In this document: positions 18,226-27,422 of the stretch, piece after piece
Numbering within the stretch: the first letter of the stretch is position 1
Layout: every line of letters starts with the position of its first letter
Assembly: GCF_001941425.1 (NCBI RefSeq)
Contig: NZ_CP009244.1
Coordinates: forward strand, 1,302,001 to 1,366,000
Length of the DNA stretch: 64,000 nucleotides
Direction: 5' to 3'
Source of the DNA: Corynebacterium ammoniagenes DSM 20306
GTDB lineage: Bacteria; Actinomycetota; Actinomycetes; Mycobacteriales; Mycobacteriaceae
Notes under the pieces: model-generated
Databases searched by the model: none
What the model was told of the DNA's origin: nothing
The model's input: only the letters and a program-made list of their open reading frames with translations
Position numbers and translations under genes: made by a program

Positions 18226-18978
18226 TTAAGGAGCAATGTCTTTGGTGACAGCCATTGCGGCTCCAATGATTCCTGCCTTATTGCGCAGATGAGCAGGGAT
18301 AACTTCAGTCTGAACCGTAAGATACGGCCCCCACTTGTCAAAGCGACGTGAGATTCCGCCGCCAATGATAAACAAGTCGGGGTTAAATAAGGCCTCATAC
18401 TCATGAAGAGCGCGGTCGACGCGCTGTGCCCATTTTCTAAACGATAACCCGAAGTCGTCTTTTGCTGCCGATGAGGCTTGGTGTTCTGCTTCGTCACCAT
18501 CGACTATCAAGTGCCCAAGTTCTGTATTGGGCCACAACTTGCCGTCCATGAGGAATGCGGAGCCGATCCCCGTGCCGAGCGTGAGGAAGATGACCTGTCC
18601 ATTCTTTGCCTTGGCTTCTCCAAAAGCTACTTCAGCAAGGCCCGCAGCATCTGCGTCATTGAGAATGGAGATATGCCGCTCGCGCCCGAGGTGACGATGG
18701 AACAACTCATATGCGTCCGTGCCAATCCACGACTTGTCGATATTGGCCGCAGACAGCACCATTTGTCCCTTTACGATAGAGGGCACGGTGATGCCGATCG
18801 GGCCGTCCCATTTCGCTTTCTGGACTATTTCTAACACGGTTGCTGCAACCGCTTCTGGGGTGGCTGGCTTAGGGGTAGAGATTTTGATGCGCTCACCAAC
18901 GAATTCGCCGGTGTCTAAATCAACGATGGCGCCTTTAATTCCTGAGCCGCCCACGTCAATGCCGAAGGAAGTGTTCAT
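18226..18978 (-). CDS. ppgK: Polyphosphate/ATP-dependent glucokinase
   Basis: Phosphorylates glucose with polyphosphate or ATP to feed glycolysis, in the cytoplasm. The 250-residue ROK-type kinase has the N-terminal phosphate loop [16 protein letters not shown], the catalytic [11 protein letters not shown] with the general-base Asp, TLGTGIGSA and the ELGH motif. Near the C-terminus it has [16 protein letters not shown] 18978 was preferred over an upstream ATG because a TATAAG -10 lies 9 nt ahead of it. It is divergent from suhB with only 25 bp between start codons. Same arrangement as C. glutamicum (ppgK, suhB next to sigA). Confidence 0.95.
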   Translation of the reverse strand: MNTSFGIDVGGSGIKGAIVDLDTGEFVGERIKISTPKPATPEAVAATVLEIVQKAKWDGPIGITVPSIVKGQMVLSAANIDKSWIGTDAYELFHRHLGRERHISILNDADAAGLAEVAFGEAKAKNGQVIFLTLGTGIGSAFLMDGKLWPNTELGHLIVDGDEAEHQASSAAKDDFGLSFRKWAQRVDRALHEYEALFNPDLFIIGGGISRRFDKWGPYLTVQTEVIPAHLRNKAGIIGAAMAVTKDIAP

Positions 18979-18987
18979 GCGCACGAT

Positions 18988-18995
18988 CTTATAGA
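18988..18995. promoter_or_regulatory. Shared divergent -10 for leaderless ppgK and suhB
   Basis: In the 25-bp gap, the same bases read TATAAG on the minus strand (complement of 18988-18993, 9 nt before the ppgK ATG) and TATAGA on the plus strand (18990-18995, 8 nt before the suhB ATG). This distance is what leaderless transcripts show. Two polymerases could not occupy it at once. Confidence 0.5.
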
Positions 18996-19003
18996 AGTGC
19001 ACA

Positions 19004-19861
19004 ATGGTTGGTATGACTGAATTCGATGTGCGTGAATTTCGTGACTACGCCGCTGATCTGGCACAGCAGGCAGCGTCTTTAATTTCGACCAAAAGGTCCG
19101 AGATTACGGCCACGGGTGATATCCGTGCTCACAGCCAGACGAAGACTTCCGCGGTAGACCCCGTGACTGAGGTCGATACCGCAGCTGAAGAGTTCGTGGT
19201 GGGAAGTATCCGTCGGGACCGGCCAGACGATGGAATCATCGGGGAAGAAGGCGCCAATGTAGCCTCCTCGTCCGGTGTTTCCTGGGTGATTGACCCGATT
19301 GATGGCACCGTGAACTTTATGTACGGGTTGGGGGAGTACGCAGTTTCCTTGGCGGCCATGGTTGATGGCCAGTACGTCGCCGGAGCGGTCATCAATGTTG
19401 TAAAAGGCACGTTGTATTCCGCAGCTGTCGGCCATGGAGCTACCGTGACATTTCCGGACGGTACCAGCACAACTTTGCGCTGCCGGGAAGAAACTGATCC
19501 AGGGCTGTCCCTCGTAGCCACCGGCTTTGGCTATACCGAGACGCGTCGCGCAGGCCAAGCCAAGATTTTGCAGGAGCTGCTGCCGCAAGTGCGCGATATT
19601 CGCCGCATGGGCTCAGCAGCACTTGATTTGTGCCGTGTTGCCGAAGGCACGGTGGATGCCTACTACGAGCATGGCGTCAAGATTTGGGACGTTGCCGCCG
19701 GAGTGGTGATCGCGCGTGAAGCTGGTGCGCACGTGTATGTGCCTAAGCAGTGGGAGACCGGTACGGATCGCGGTTCACTAGTCTGGGCTGCTTCGGCTGA
19801 GCTGGCACCGGCTTTTGAGCGGCTTTTGGCGTCGGCGGGCGCGGCTGAAGTTATCGACTAA
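19004..19861 (+). CDS. suhB: Inositol monophosphatase family protein
   Basis: Mg-dependent, Li-sensitive phosphatase fold, 285 residues. Metal ligands lie in EEGA (about residue 80), DPIDGTVNF (about 97-105) and [15 protein letters not shown] (about 230-244). Probable substrate is inositol-1-phosphate, which would supply inositol for phosphatidylinositol and mycothiol; related proteins take other sugar phosphates. ATG 19004 sits 8 nt from a TATAGA and could be a leaderless start; a second ATG is at 19013. Divergent from ppgK. Confidence 0.92.
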   Translation: MVGMTEFDVREFRDYAADLAQQAASLISTKRSEITATGDIRAHSQTKTSAVDPVTEVDTAAEEFVVGSIRRDRPDDGIIGEEGANVASSSGVSWVIDPIDGTVNFMYGLGEYAVSLAAMVDGQYVAGAVINVVKGTLYSAAVGHGATVTFPDGTSTTLRCREETDPGLSLVATGFGYTETRRAGQAKILQELLPQVRDIRRMGSAALDLCRVAEGTVDAYYEHGVKIWDVAAGVVIAREAGAHVYVPKQWETGTDRGSLVWAASAELAPAFERLLASAGAAEVID

Positions 19862-20115
19862 AACTGCCTCGTTTGCACTGTGCATTCTTTGGGCAAATCG
19901 GGGGTCTGTACAGCCGGAGTAGGGGTAAAATCACAACCCCGTTCGCTATCAGAGAATGTGCAGGTAGTAGCCTTAAAATTGCGGAAGATATACGCTATGG
20001 GGGTAAAAAATTCTCATTCTATTGAGGACGAGAATGACAGATGGACAAATGTGCCTTAGTATGCGCGATCGACGAAACGTAAACCGTATGTAAAACCCTA
20101 TTTAAGGACATATCT

Positions 20116-20406
20116 ATGGCAACCGATTACGACGCACCCCGTCGCCGAGTCGAAGACGAGCTGGAGACCGATTCCCTCGAAGGTCTTAAGGCTGCTGAAA
20201 ACGAAAACAACGGTATGGACGATGACGGCGAAATTGTTGAGCCGTTTGAACCGCCAACAGTGGATCTCACTGGTGAAGAGCTTAACGTCACCGTAGTTCC
20301 ACGCCAGGAGAACGAATTTACTTGTTCTTCGTGCTTTATCGTGCAGCCAAAGCGACGCCTTTCCCATGAGGAAGACGGCCAGCCGATCTGTCTCGATTGC
20401 GCTTAA
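20116..20406 (+). CDS. DUF4193 protein, zinc-ribbon type
   Basis: A 96-residue protein, acidic through residue 75 (DDDGEIVEPFEPP and similar), ending in a treble-like CSSC...CLDC four-cysteine motif that should bind zinc. DUF4193 proteins are conserved and often essential in Actinobacteria, but the function is not established. AAGGACAT stands 8 nt before the ATG, and a strong terminator follows. Located near dut as in M. tuberculosis (Rv2699c). Confidence 0.92.
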   Translation: MATDYDAPRRRVEDELETDSLEGLKAAENENNGMDDDGEIVEPFEPPTVDLTGEELNVTVVPRQENEFTCSSCFIVQPKRRLSHEEDGQPICLDCA

Positions 20407-20417
20407 CCCCAATACGC

Positions 20418-20457
20418 AAGTGACGGCACCTTCATTGCGAAGATGCCGTCACTTTTT
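20418..20457 (+). terminator. Terminator after DUF4193 gene
   Basis: AAGTGACGGCA and TGCCGTCACTT form an 11-bp perfect stem with a 14-nt loop, followed by TTTTT. It lies 12 bp past the stop and may also serve the convergent DUF3093 gene. Confidence 0.9.
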
Positions 20458-20472
20458 AATGTTCTGCTCGCA

Positions 20473-21039
20473 CTAGGAGTCTAAGTCTTTAATGGCTTGG
20501 TCTGCTTGCTCAGGCACAAATGCGCGGAGAAGAGCTTCTGGGTCTTTCGAGCTGACCAACCAGTAAGGCGTGGGATCTTCTGGGTCGTCGAGCACCAACA
20601 TCACCAATTCATCGACCCACTGGTGGGTCACAAGAAATGCAGCAGGGTCTAGCTGTGGCCCTAAAGCACTGCGTCGCGCCGACTTCGGTACCGCCAAGCT
20701 GCGCGCGACTACATCGCTTGGCAACTGGGCACCTTTGACCAGTAACCAGCGCGTGTTATCCGGATCCTTTTCAACGCGGATGATGGTTTTCGACATGGAC
20801 ACCAAAGCCCATGCGATCAGCGCGAAGACAATAAGAAAGGTGATGACCGGCAAAATGCCCTGCCGGTTTAGCCCCACCGTTGCAGCAGTCAATCCGGCCA
20901 CAAAGGCAGCTCCTAGCCACCAGTACCACGGAACCCATTGTCGTTCCCGGTACAAAACCTCGGCAGGTGCGGCAGTACCACCACCCGCGTTGCCATTAGC
21001 GGGGGTGCTGTTTGGAGTGGAATTAGCAGATGAAGTCAC
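20473..21039 (-). CDS. DUF3093 membrane protein
   Basis: About 188 residues from GTG 21039. After a Ser/Thr/Asn/Gly-rich start, an [15 protein letters not shown] segment begins the first transmembrane helix; a second ([19 protein letters not shown]) follows. The rest is soluble with the [18 protein letters not shown] region typical of DUF3093. The GTG is 8 nt downstream of a TACACT -10-like box (complement of 21048-21053), fitting leaderless transcription. An ATG at 21063 is the alternative and would overlap that box. Divergent from dut, as in M. tuberculosis (Rv2698/Rv2697c). Function unknown. Confidence 0.85.
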   Translation of the reverse strand: MTSSANSTPNSTPANGNAGGGTAAPAEVLYRERQWVPWYWWLGAAFVAGLTAATVGLNRQGILPVITFLIVFALIAWALVSMSKTIIRVEKDPDNTRWLLVKGAQLPSDVVARSLAVPKSARRSALGPQLDPAAFLVTHQWVDELVMLVLDDPEDPTPYWLVSSKDPEALLRAFVPEQADQAIKDLDS

Positions 21040-21233
21040 AAAATATAAGTGTACTTGTTCCATGTTTTTTCGCGAACTACCTTGACTTAGACCACACACC
21101 GAAGCGCGTGTCGTCTTTGGTGGCATCAACGCAGCGAGATGAGAAGATGCCTCACTCGTGCTTTAAGTGCTCCTTGAGCATTCCTTGCGTGGTTGAGGGC
21201 GGTATGGTGTGGGACGTGAATGCGAATAAGAAT

Positions 21234-21716
21234 ATGACTGACAATCTCAATGGCACGTCGGCTGCTGCGGAACTTGCTCCGCTAGCCGATGTAGCTATCA
21301 AGCGTCTGGATAAAGAGCTGCCGCTGCCACATCGTGCTCATCGCGGTGACGCCGGTGCGGACCTCTACGCTGCCGAAGCGGTCACGCTGCAACCGGGCGA
21401 GCGTGCTTTGGTGGGAACAGGCATCGCCATTGCTTTACCTTTGGGCACCGTCGGGCTTATTCACCCTCGTTCTGGGCTTGCCGCCAAGCATGGCTTAAGC
21501 GTGGTTAACACCCCAGGAACCGTCGATGCTGACTATCGCGGCGAGATTAAGGTGTGCTTGATCAATCATGATCAGCATGAAGCAATTGAGATTACGCGCG
21601 GAATGCGTATTGCGCAGCTGGTGATCCAACGCGTAGAGCTCGTTGATTTTGTCGAGGTAGAAGAACTCGATGACACCACGCGTGGAGCTGGTGGATACGG
21701 CTCTACCGGCGTTTAA
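21234..21716 (+). CDS. dut: dUTP diphosphatase
   Basis: Hydrolyses dUTP to dUMP, keeping uracil out of DNA and supplying thymidylate synthesis. All five dUTPase motifs are present: [12 protein letters not shown] (1), HPRSGLA (2), [16 protein letters not shown] (3, with the catalytic Asp), [10 protein letters not shown] (4), and [10 protein letters not shown] (5, P-loop-like). The length of 160 residues is normal for the trimeric form. ATG 21234 was chosen. A GTG at 21216 is a serious alternative since TATGGT lies 7 nt before it and would make a leaderless transcript. Confidence 0.95.
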   Translation: MTDNLNGTSAAAELAPLADVAIKRLDKELPLPHRAHRGDAGADLYAAEAVTLQPGERALVGTGIAIALPLGTVGLIHPRSGLAAKHGLSVVNTPGTVDADYRGEIKVCLINHDQHEAIEITRGMRIAQLVIQRVELVDFVEVEELDDTTRGAGGYGSTGV

Positions 21717-21940
21717 GCCTGCGCCAGAGAGATTTAATCCACTCCTCGACGTGAGAAAAAGTGCATGATTTTATCGTCGTGTGCCTGAAGAATTCTCCAG
21801 CTTCGTTAGGCTGGTAAGAAATACTTTCAATTCCGTAGCCCACCAGGCCCAGGGTTGTCTCCAGCGTCTGGTCCGAGCGGAAGTAATAAAAATGATGAAA
21901 ATCAGACCGATATTTTCGTCTGAAGGGATGATGACACACC

Positions 21941-22969
21941 ATGGCACTTTGGCCTTTTGGTAAGAAAAAGAAGAAAGATAACGCGGATGAAGCAACATCC
22001 GCTGAAATCCCAACGCCGCCCGAGGCGAGTGATGCTACCGAACCGGCACAGCCAGCCGAGTCGGACAATGAGCAGACCTTAGGCGTTGATACGCCAGCTC
22101 CAGCAGATACTCCTGGTGATGCAGCAGCCGCTTCGGGGCTGAACGTTACCGTGAACCCACATGATGCCATCAATGGCGATACCGGCCCATTTGATGGTGA
22201 CTCAGTGGATATTGAAACTTTTGATTTCTCCGAGTTTTCCACCGGCATCTTGGACTTGAAATCAATGAAGATTCCACTGCCTAAGCGCTCTCAGGTGCAG
22301 GTAGAAATGGGTCCGCAAGGGCCAAAGATGTTGCATATCATCACGGAATTTGGGCGGATTACCCCAGTGGCCTTTGCCGCCCCTCGCTCCAGCGGCCAGT
22401 GGGAATCATCCGTTGGCGAATTGGTAGAAAATATCCATCGAGATGGCATGCAAACCGACCTGGAGGAAGGGCCGTGGGGAACTGAGATCGTCGCGCAGAA
22501 TGCCAATGGCATGATCCGCATTATCGGAATCGAAGGCCCACGGTGGCTACTGCGGCTAACTCTAGCTGCACCCACAGGCAAGGAAGAGGGGTTGACCGAG
22601 CTTGCACGTGAAGTCGCCTCCCGGGTATTTGTCTACCGCGGCGACGAACCAATTTTGGCTGGCAACTCACTTCCGGTCACTATGCCACCGCAGCTGGTCA
22701 AGCAGGTGCAAGACGAGATGGAGCGTCGTAAAAACGAACAGAGCCAGACCCAGGCGAATCCGCAGCAAAACACTAACGCTGCGAATAAGGCTGCTCAGGA
22801 AGCGGCCGCCCGGCAGCTGTTTCAGATGCTTGGTGGAAATTCCGCAGCTCAAGCTGCAGCCAAGAACTCAGAGAATCATCCGGAAAATGACCCCGATGAT
22901 GCCGATCAGCGGCCCGAATCGGATGACTCCTCGGAAAATGATTCCGATGGAGGCTCTACCTCCAAGTAG
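21941..22969 (+). CDS. DUF3710 protein
   Basis: 342 residues. Basic start (WPFGKKKKKD), then an acidic Pro/Ala-rich spacer to residue 75. The conserved DUF3710 core (about 80-255) includes GPRWLLRLTLAAP and the GPWGTEIVA region. The C-terminal 90 residues are Gln/Asn/Asp-rich and probably disordered. No enzymatic motif is visible. It follows dut on the same strand after 224 bp and precedes a terminator, so it is probably its own unit. Found at this place in mycobacteria (Rv2696c). Function unknown. Confidence 0.87.
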   Translation: MALWPFGKKKKKDNADEATSAEIPTPPEASDATEPAQPAESDNEQTLGVDTPAPADTPGDAAAASGLNVTVNPHDAINGDTGPFDGDSVDIETFDFSEFSTGILDLKSMKIPLPKRSQVQVEMGPQGPKMLHIITEFGRITPVAFAAPRSSGQWESSVGELVENIHRDGMQTDLEEGPWGTEIVAQNANGMIRIIGIEGPRWLLRLTLAAPTGKEEGLTELAREVASRVFVYRGDEPILAGNSLPVTMPPQLVKQVQDEMERRKNEQSQTQANPQQNTNAANKAAQEAAARQLFQMLGGNSAAQAAAKNSENHPENDPDDADQRPESDDSSENDSDGGSTSK

Positions 22970-22983
22970 AGTAGAGCTATCGC

Positions 22984-23024
22984 AAGCGCCCAAGCACCAA
23001 TACCCGTGCGTGCTGTGGGCGCTT
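22984..23024 (+). terminator. Terminator after DUF3710 gene
   Basis: AAGCGCCCA and TGGGCGCTT form a 9-bp stem that continues, after a one-base bulge, into AGCAC/GTGCT. ATTTCTC follows. It begins 14 bp past the stop. Confidence 0.75.
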
Positions 23025-23060
23025 ATTTCTCAGTACGATGTCAAAGGCAATATTTAAACG

Positions 23061-23897
23061 GTGAATGACCTGAATGACCCAATTGGAAAAGACAGCGCAG
23101 GCTCGGCCGCTGCGCATCCTAGTGGTGCGCAAGACTCAGCACAGTCCAAGGTAAAAGCGGAACGAAAGCCCATTGAAGAGCAGACATTGCTCGAGCAGAT
23201 GGGCGGGTGGCAGGGCCTGGTCTCAACCACGTTGCCAATTGTGGTGTTAGTGCCCGTCAACAGTAAGTGGGGGCTCGGTCCGGCGCTTATTGCTGCATTG
23301 GCGGTGGCGCTGGTCATCTTAGTGTGGCGCGTGGTGCGTAAAGAAACCATTCAGCCAGCTATCTCGGGCTTTCTGGGCGTAGCGTTTTGTGCCGCCATTG
23401 CGTGGTTTACCGGCGATGCCAAAGGATATTTCCTCTACGGAATCTGGGCATCATTAGTCTTTGCCGTGGTCGCTCTGGCATCAGTGCTATTCAAGTGGCC
23501 TGCTGTTGGTGTGATCTGGAAGGGCATCAACGGCGAAGACATGATGTGGCAGCGAGTTACCCCTGCTCGTCGCGCGTATGCAATCGCAACGCTGGGCTGG
23601 GTCGTTATTTTTGTGGCCCGCTTTATCGTGCAAAACAATCTCTATAATTCTTCCGATACCACCACGCTGGGTATCGTGCGCATCCTGATGGGCTGGCCTT
23701 TAACCGGAGTCGTGACAGCCTTGACAGTGTGGATGGTTCGGCGCGCAAATAAGGCAATCGAGGTCGCCGTCGAGCGCGGGGACATTGTCCCGAAAGCAGA
23801 AAAACCAACCGGCGACTCTGAGGCCTCGGATGCCAATTCCCAAGAATCTGCAGATCACGCTGCTGAAACCATCAATGACGGTGACCAAAACCAATAG
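23061..23897 (+). CDS. DUF3159 membrane protein
   Basis: 278 residues. A soluble, charged N-terminus (1-55), then about six hydrophobic segments between residues 55 and 245 with an LEQMGGWQGLVSTTLPIVV-like start of the membrane part, and an acidic C-terminal tail. DUF3159 is an actinobacterial family of unknown role, always near dut and the TRAM methyltransferase. GTG start; AAAGG lies about 13 nt before it. The stop is 12 bp before the next ATG, so the two genes are probably one operon. Confidence 0.87.
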   Translation: MNDLNDPIGKDSAGSAAAHPSGAQDSAQSKVKAERKPIEEQTLLEQMGGWQGLVSTTLPIVVLVPVNSKWGLGPALIAALAVALVILVWRVVRKETIQPAISGFLGVAFCAAIAWFTGDAKGYFLYGIWASLVFAVVALASVLFKWPAVGVIWKGINGEDMMWQRVTPARRAYAIATLGWVVIFVARFIVQNNLYNSSDTTTLGIVRILMGWPLTGVVTALTVWMVRRANKAIEVAVERGDIVPKAEKPTGDSEASDANSQESADHAAETINDGDQNQ

Positions 23898-23909
23898 GAA
23901 GGAGTGCCC

Positions 23910-25226
23910 ATGAGCACACCAGAAAAATCACAGCGGACAGAACAAGAGGGGGCGATTAAAGTCGGAGATACTTTTGCGCTGACCGTTGACCGCATGGCGC
24001 ACGGCGGGGAAGGCATTGGCAATGCACCCGATGGCCGCATTGTCTTCGTCCAAGGCGGGTTCCCCGGAGACGAGGTCGAGGTCCGCGTGACCAAAGCTAA
24101 GAAGTCTTTTGCGCACGCTGAGCTTGTAACGGTGCTGCAGGCAGGTCCGCACCGAGTAGCATCGTCATGCCCTGCCGCGGAATTGGGCGCCGGCTGCTGT
24201 GATTTTGCCGAGCTCAATCCCGCGTCAGAAGTAGGGATCAAGCTGGACATTTTGGTTGACCAGCTGCATCGTGTAGCAAAAGCAACCGACATTCCGGATA
24301 TCGAGACGATCAACCTTAACCCACAACGCGGATGGCGCACCCGTGTGCGTTTGGGAGTAGATGAGCAAGGCCGTGCAGGCGCGCGCAAGCGCAACTCCAA
24401 TGACATTGTGCACGAGGTAGCGTGTTCGCAACTAGTGCCAGGGCTTGTCGATGGCCTGGTGGGCGCAGATGCTCGCCGTTTTACCCCGAACTCGGAAGTC
24501 ATCGCGGTTATCGATAGCAAAGGTGACCGCCACGTGGTGGAATCTTCCAAAGCACCTCGCGGACGCCGCGTGGAAAAGGTCACCACGGTCATCGAAGGAT
24601 CTGGTGACGTTGTAGAACAAGCAGACGGCCATGAGTTTAGCTTTCCAGCGACGGCATTTTGGCAAGCACATATCGCGGCACCGGAAACTTACGCGGAAGT
24701 GATTCGGGAGTACCTCAAAGACTGCCCACACACCGTCGGACGTGAGCCTTTGGGCTGGGATTTATATGGCGGCGTAGGCGTCTTCGTTCCCGCTATTGCC
24801 CGCAGCCTCGGCTCGCCGCAGAAGCCTGCGCGCGTGATTTCCGTGGACTATTCACCGGCCGCAACCGCGCTAAATCAATCAGATCTTGAACAATATGAGC
24901 TCGATGTCGTCTCCGACCGTGTGGAAAAGGTTGCCGCGCAGCTACCTGGCCCAACCGCAGTGGTCTTGGATCCGCCGCGCACGGGTGCTGGCTTGGACGT
25001 CGTTTCAACCGTGGCGTCAGTAGCCCCACAGCGCGTGGTGCACGTGGGTTGTGACCCAGCGACGTTTGCGCGCGATATCAACTATTGGAATGAGCACGGA
25101 TTTCAGGTTCAGCGCTTGTCTTTGGTCAACGCTTTCCCCGGAACCCACCATTTTGAGGTTATTGCGCTACTAGAACCTGGAATCGCGGAAGAAATGTTAG
25201 AAGTTTCAGAATCCGAAGACGTCTAA
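23910..25226 (+). CDS. TRAM-domain class I RNA methyltransferase (RlmD/TrmA family)
   Basis: Uracil-C5-type RNA methyltransferase family, 438 residues. Residues about 20-80 form the TRAM RNA-binding domain (MAHGGEGIGN start). A cysteine cluster near residue 90 (SCPAAELGAGCCDF) recalls the Fe-S motif of RlmD. Then come the SAM motif WDLYGGVGVFVPAIA, the LDPPRTGAG loop and the nucleophile motif VGCDPATFARD near the end. ATG 23910 has GGAAGGAG 6 nt upstream; a GTG two codons earlier falls inside that ribosome site. The target (23S rRNA or tRNA) cannot be set from sequence. Confidence 0.9.
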   Translation: MSTPEKSQRTEQEGAIKVGDTFALTVDRMAHGGEGIGNAPDGRIVFVQGGFPGDEVEVRVTKAKKSFAHAELVTVLQAGPHRVASSCPAAELGAGCCDFAELNPASEVGIKLDILVDQLHRVAKATDIPDIETINLNPQRGWRTRVRLGVDEQGRAGARKRNSNDIVHEVACSQLVPGLVDGLVGADARRFTPNSEVIAVIDSKGDRHVVESSKAPRGRRVEKVTTVIEGSGDVVEQADGHEFSFPATAFWQAHIAAPETYAEVIREYLKDCPHTVGREPLGWDLYGGVGVFVPAIARSLGSPQKPARVISVDYSPAATALNQSDLEQYELDVVSDRVEKVAAQLPGPTAVVLDPPRTGAGLDVVSTVASVAPQRVVHVGCDPATFARDINYWNEHGFQVQRLSLVNAFPGTHHFEVIALLEPGIAEEMLEVSESEDV

Positions 25227-25450
25227 TTCGGCTTTTCTTCACGCGTTGAAAGGATTGTTCGCAAGCTCAAGTATCCTGCGGGTAGGCATTCACGCTTTGC
25301 GTACTTTGCGGGGTACGGTAGATCCTAAAATATCGCGCTCGATGTCACCCTGAAACGCTGTCTCAACTCCGCCGCAGGAGCGCGAGCAACGTGAAAGTTT
25401 CACAACAAATTGTCATGCCCCGTCGTTAGCAAAGGGATTCTAAACACTCC

Positions 25451-27352
25451 ATGGGAATTCTTAATAAGGTGTCCTCACCGCAAGACCTGAAAAACCTGTC
25501 CGATGACAAAGTAGAGGAGTTGGCTGCCGAGATTCGCCAATTCCTCATTGATAAGGTTTCAATCACTGGCGGACACCTGGGCCCAAATCTCGGTGTGGTG
25601 GAACTGACCATCGCGTTGCATCGAGTCTTTGATTCTCCGCGCGATCCCATTGTCTTCGACACCTCGCATCAGTCGTATGTGCACAAGATTTTGACGGGTC
25701 GCGCAGAGCAGTTTGATTCCTTGCGGCAAAAAGACGGCTTGTCGGGCTACACCGACCGTGGTGAATCAGAACATGACTGGACTGAGTCTTCCCATGCTTC
25801 GGCCGCAGTTTCCGTTGTGGACGGGCTCAGCAAAGCGTTTAGTATCAAGGGCGAAGCAGGGCGTAATGCAGTCGCGGTCGTTGGCGACGGTGCGCTGACC
25901 GGCGGCATGTGCTGGGAAGCTTTAAACAATATTTCTGCTGATAACGAGCGCAATGCCGTTATCGTGGTCAATGACAATGGACGCAGCTACTCACCAACCA
26001 TCGGTGGTCTATCCGCAAACCTCAGCCGTATCCGTGCCCAGCACGGCTATGACGAGTTGATGGAGCACGGCAAGAAGACCTTGAAGTCTTTGGGCTGGGT
26101 TGGTCACCGTACATTCGATGCATTGCGTGCGGTAAAAGAAGGCGTGAAGTCGTCGATCTTACCGACGGAAATGTTCCCTGAACTCGGAATGAAATACATC
26201 GGCCCCGTCAATGGCCACGATTTGGAAGCTTTGGATCACGCACTCAGTTATGCGCGTGATTATGACGGGCCAATCATTGTCCATGTGGTCACTGAGAAGG
26301 GGCACGGCTTCGCCCCAGCCGTTAATGAGCCACAGGATCAGATGCACTCTACCGGCGCGATTGACCCAGTAACGGGCGTGCCCAAGGGCAAGAGCCAGCC
26401 TGGATGGACCGCAGTATTTTCGGAAGAACTCATTGCTGCTGCGGAACAGCGCGACGATATTGTGGCTATCACTGCTGCGATGGCTGGGCCTACAGGCCTT
26501 GTTCCATTCGCACAAAAGTTCCCAGATCGATTCTTCGATGTTGGAATTGCAGAACAGCATGCAATGGCTTCTGCGTCGGGGCTTGCTCTCGGCGGAATGC
26601 ACCCTGTCGTGGCTATCTATTCGACGTTCTTAAACCGTGCCTTCGATCAGCTCCTCATGGATATTGCACTGCTGAAGCAGCCAGTAACTATCGTCTTGGA
26701 TCGCGCAGGGGTCACAGGGTCTGATGGTCCAAGCCACAACGGCGTGTGGGACATGTCCTTAACGACGATCATTCCCGGCATCCACGTTGCCGCCCCACGC
26801 GACGGGCAGCGCCTGCGTGAGCTTTTCCAAGAATCCTTGGACATTAAATCCGGCCCCTCGGTTGTCCGCTTTCCAAAGGGTAACCTGCTCGAGGATATGG
26901 ACGCGGTAGCAAGCACCGACGATGGTGTCGATATCCTATTTGAGTCTGAGCAAGAGCGCTTTGCTGATGACACCACCAAGAAGGTTTTGATTATCTCCGT
27001 CGGTGCGATGTCGGCACGCTCTTTGGGTGCTGCGGAAATTCTCGAAGAGCAGGGGATGGCTGTGACCGTCGTTGACCCGAGGTGGCTGTGCCCAGTGGCA
27101 CCGTCATTAGTGGAGATGGCCGATGAACACGAAATCGTCGTTGTTGCTGAAGACGGCATGATGCGTGCTGGCGTTGGCTCGCTTTTCGATGAAGCCTTCT
27201 CCGCCGCGGAAGTTGATACTCCGCTGCGTCGCGTTGCTTTCCCCAGCATTTTCCCTAAGCACGGCTCTCGGGGTGAAGTGCTCGAAGAGGTAGGAATGGA
27301 CGCCGACGGTATTGCCGCCGCAGTAACCGAGTGGGTCGACAACCTGCACTAA
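25451..27352 (+). CDS. dxs: 1-deoxy-D-xylulose-5-phosphate synthase
   Basis: First step of the MEP isoprenoid pathway: joins pyruvate and glyceraldehyde-3-phosphate using thiamine diphosphate. 633 residues, full length. Transketolase N-terminal domain has [13 protein letters not shown] (His for catalysis) and the ThDP/Mg motif [16 protein letters not shown]. The middle domain has the DVGIAEQHA motif with catalytic Glu, and [14 protein letters not shown]. The C-terminal domain starts near residue 500. ATG start with AAAGGG further upstream than ideal. Followed by a bidirectional terminator shared with the convergent RNase D gene. Confidence 0.96.
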   Translation: MGILNKVSSPQDLKNLSDDKVEELAAEIRQFLIDKVSITGGHLGPNLGVVELTIALHRVFDSPRDPIVFDTSHQSYVHKILTGRAEQFDSLRQKDGLSGYTDRGESEHDWTESSHASAAVSVVDGLSKAFSIKGEAGRNAVAVVGDGALTGGMCWEALNNISADNERNAVIVVNDNGRSYSPTIGGLSANLSRIRAQHGYDELMEHGKKTLKSLGWVGHRTFDALRAVKEGVKSSILPTEMFPELGMKYIGPVNGHDLEALDHALSYARDYDGPIIVHVVTEKGHGFAPAVNEPQDQMHSTGAIDPVTGVPKGKSQPGWTAVFSEELIAAAEQRDDIVAITAAMAGPTGLVPFAQKFPDRFFDVGIAEQHAMASASGLALGGMHPVVAIYSTFLNRAFDQLLMDIALLKQPVTIVLDRAGVTGSDGPSHNGVWDMSLTTIIPGIHVAAPRDGQRLRELFQESLDIKSGPSVVRFPKGNLLEDMDAVASTDDGVDILFESEQERFADDTTKKVLIISVGAMSARSLGAAEILEEQGMAVTVVDPRWLCPVAPSLVEMADEHEIVVVAEDGMMRAGVGSLFDEAFSAAEVDTPLRRVAFPSIFPKHGSRGEVLEEVGMDADGIAAAVTEWVDNLH

Positions 27353-27368
27353 GCTGCAAAAATTACGA

Positions 27369-27403
27369 CGGGCACCCGGCCACTACGGTACGGGTGCCCG
27401 TTT
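27369..27403. terminator. Bidirectional terminator between dxs and RNase D gene
   Basis: CGGGCACCCG and CGGGTGCCCG form a 10-bp stem with a 12-nt loop. On the plus strand TTT follows; on the minus strand GTCGTAATTTTT follows. It lies between two convergent genes. Confidence 0.85.
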
Positions 27404-27422
27404 GGATTTGAGAGGCGTTGGG

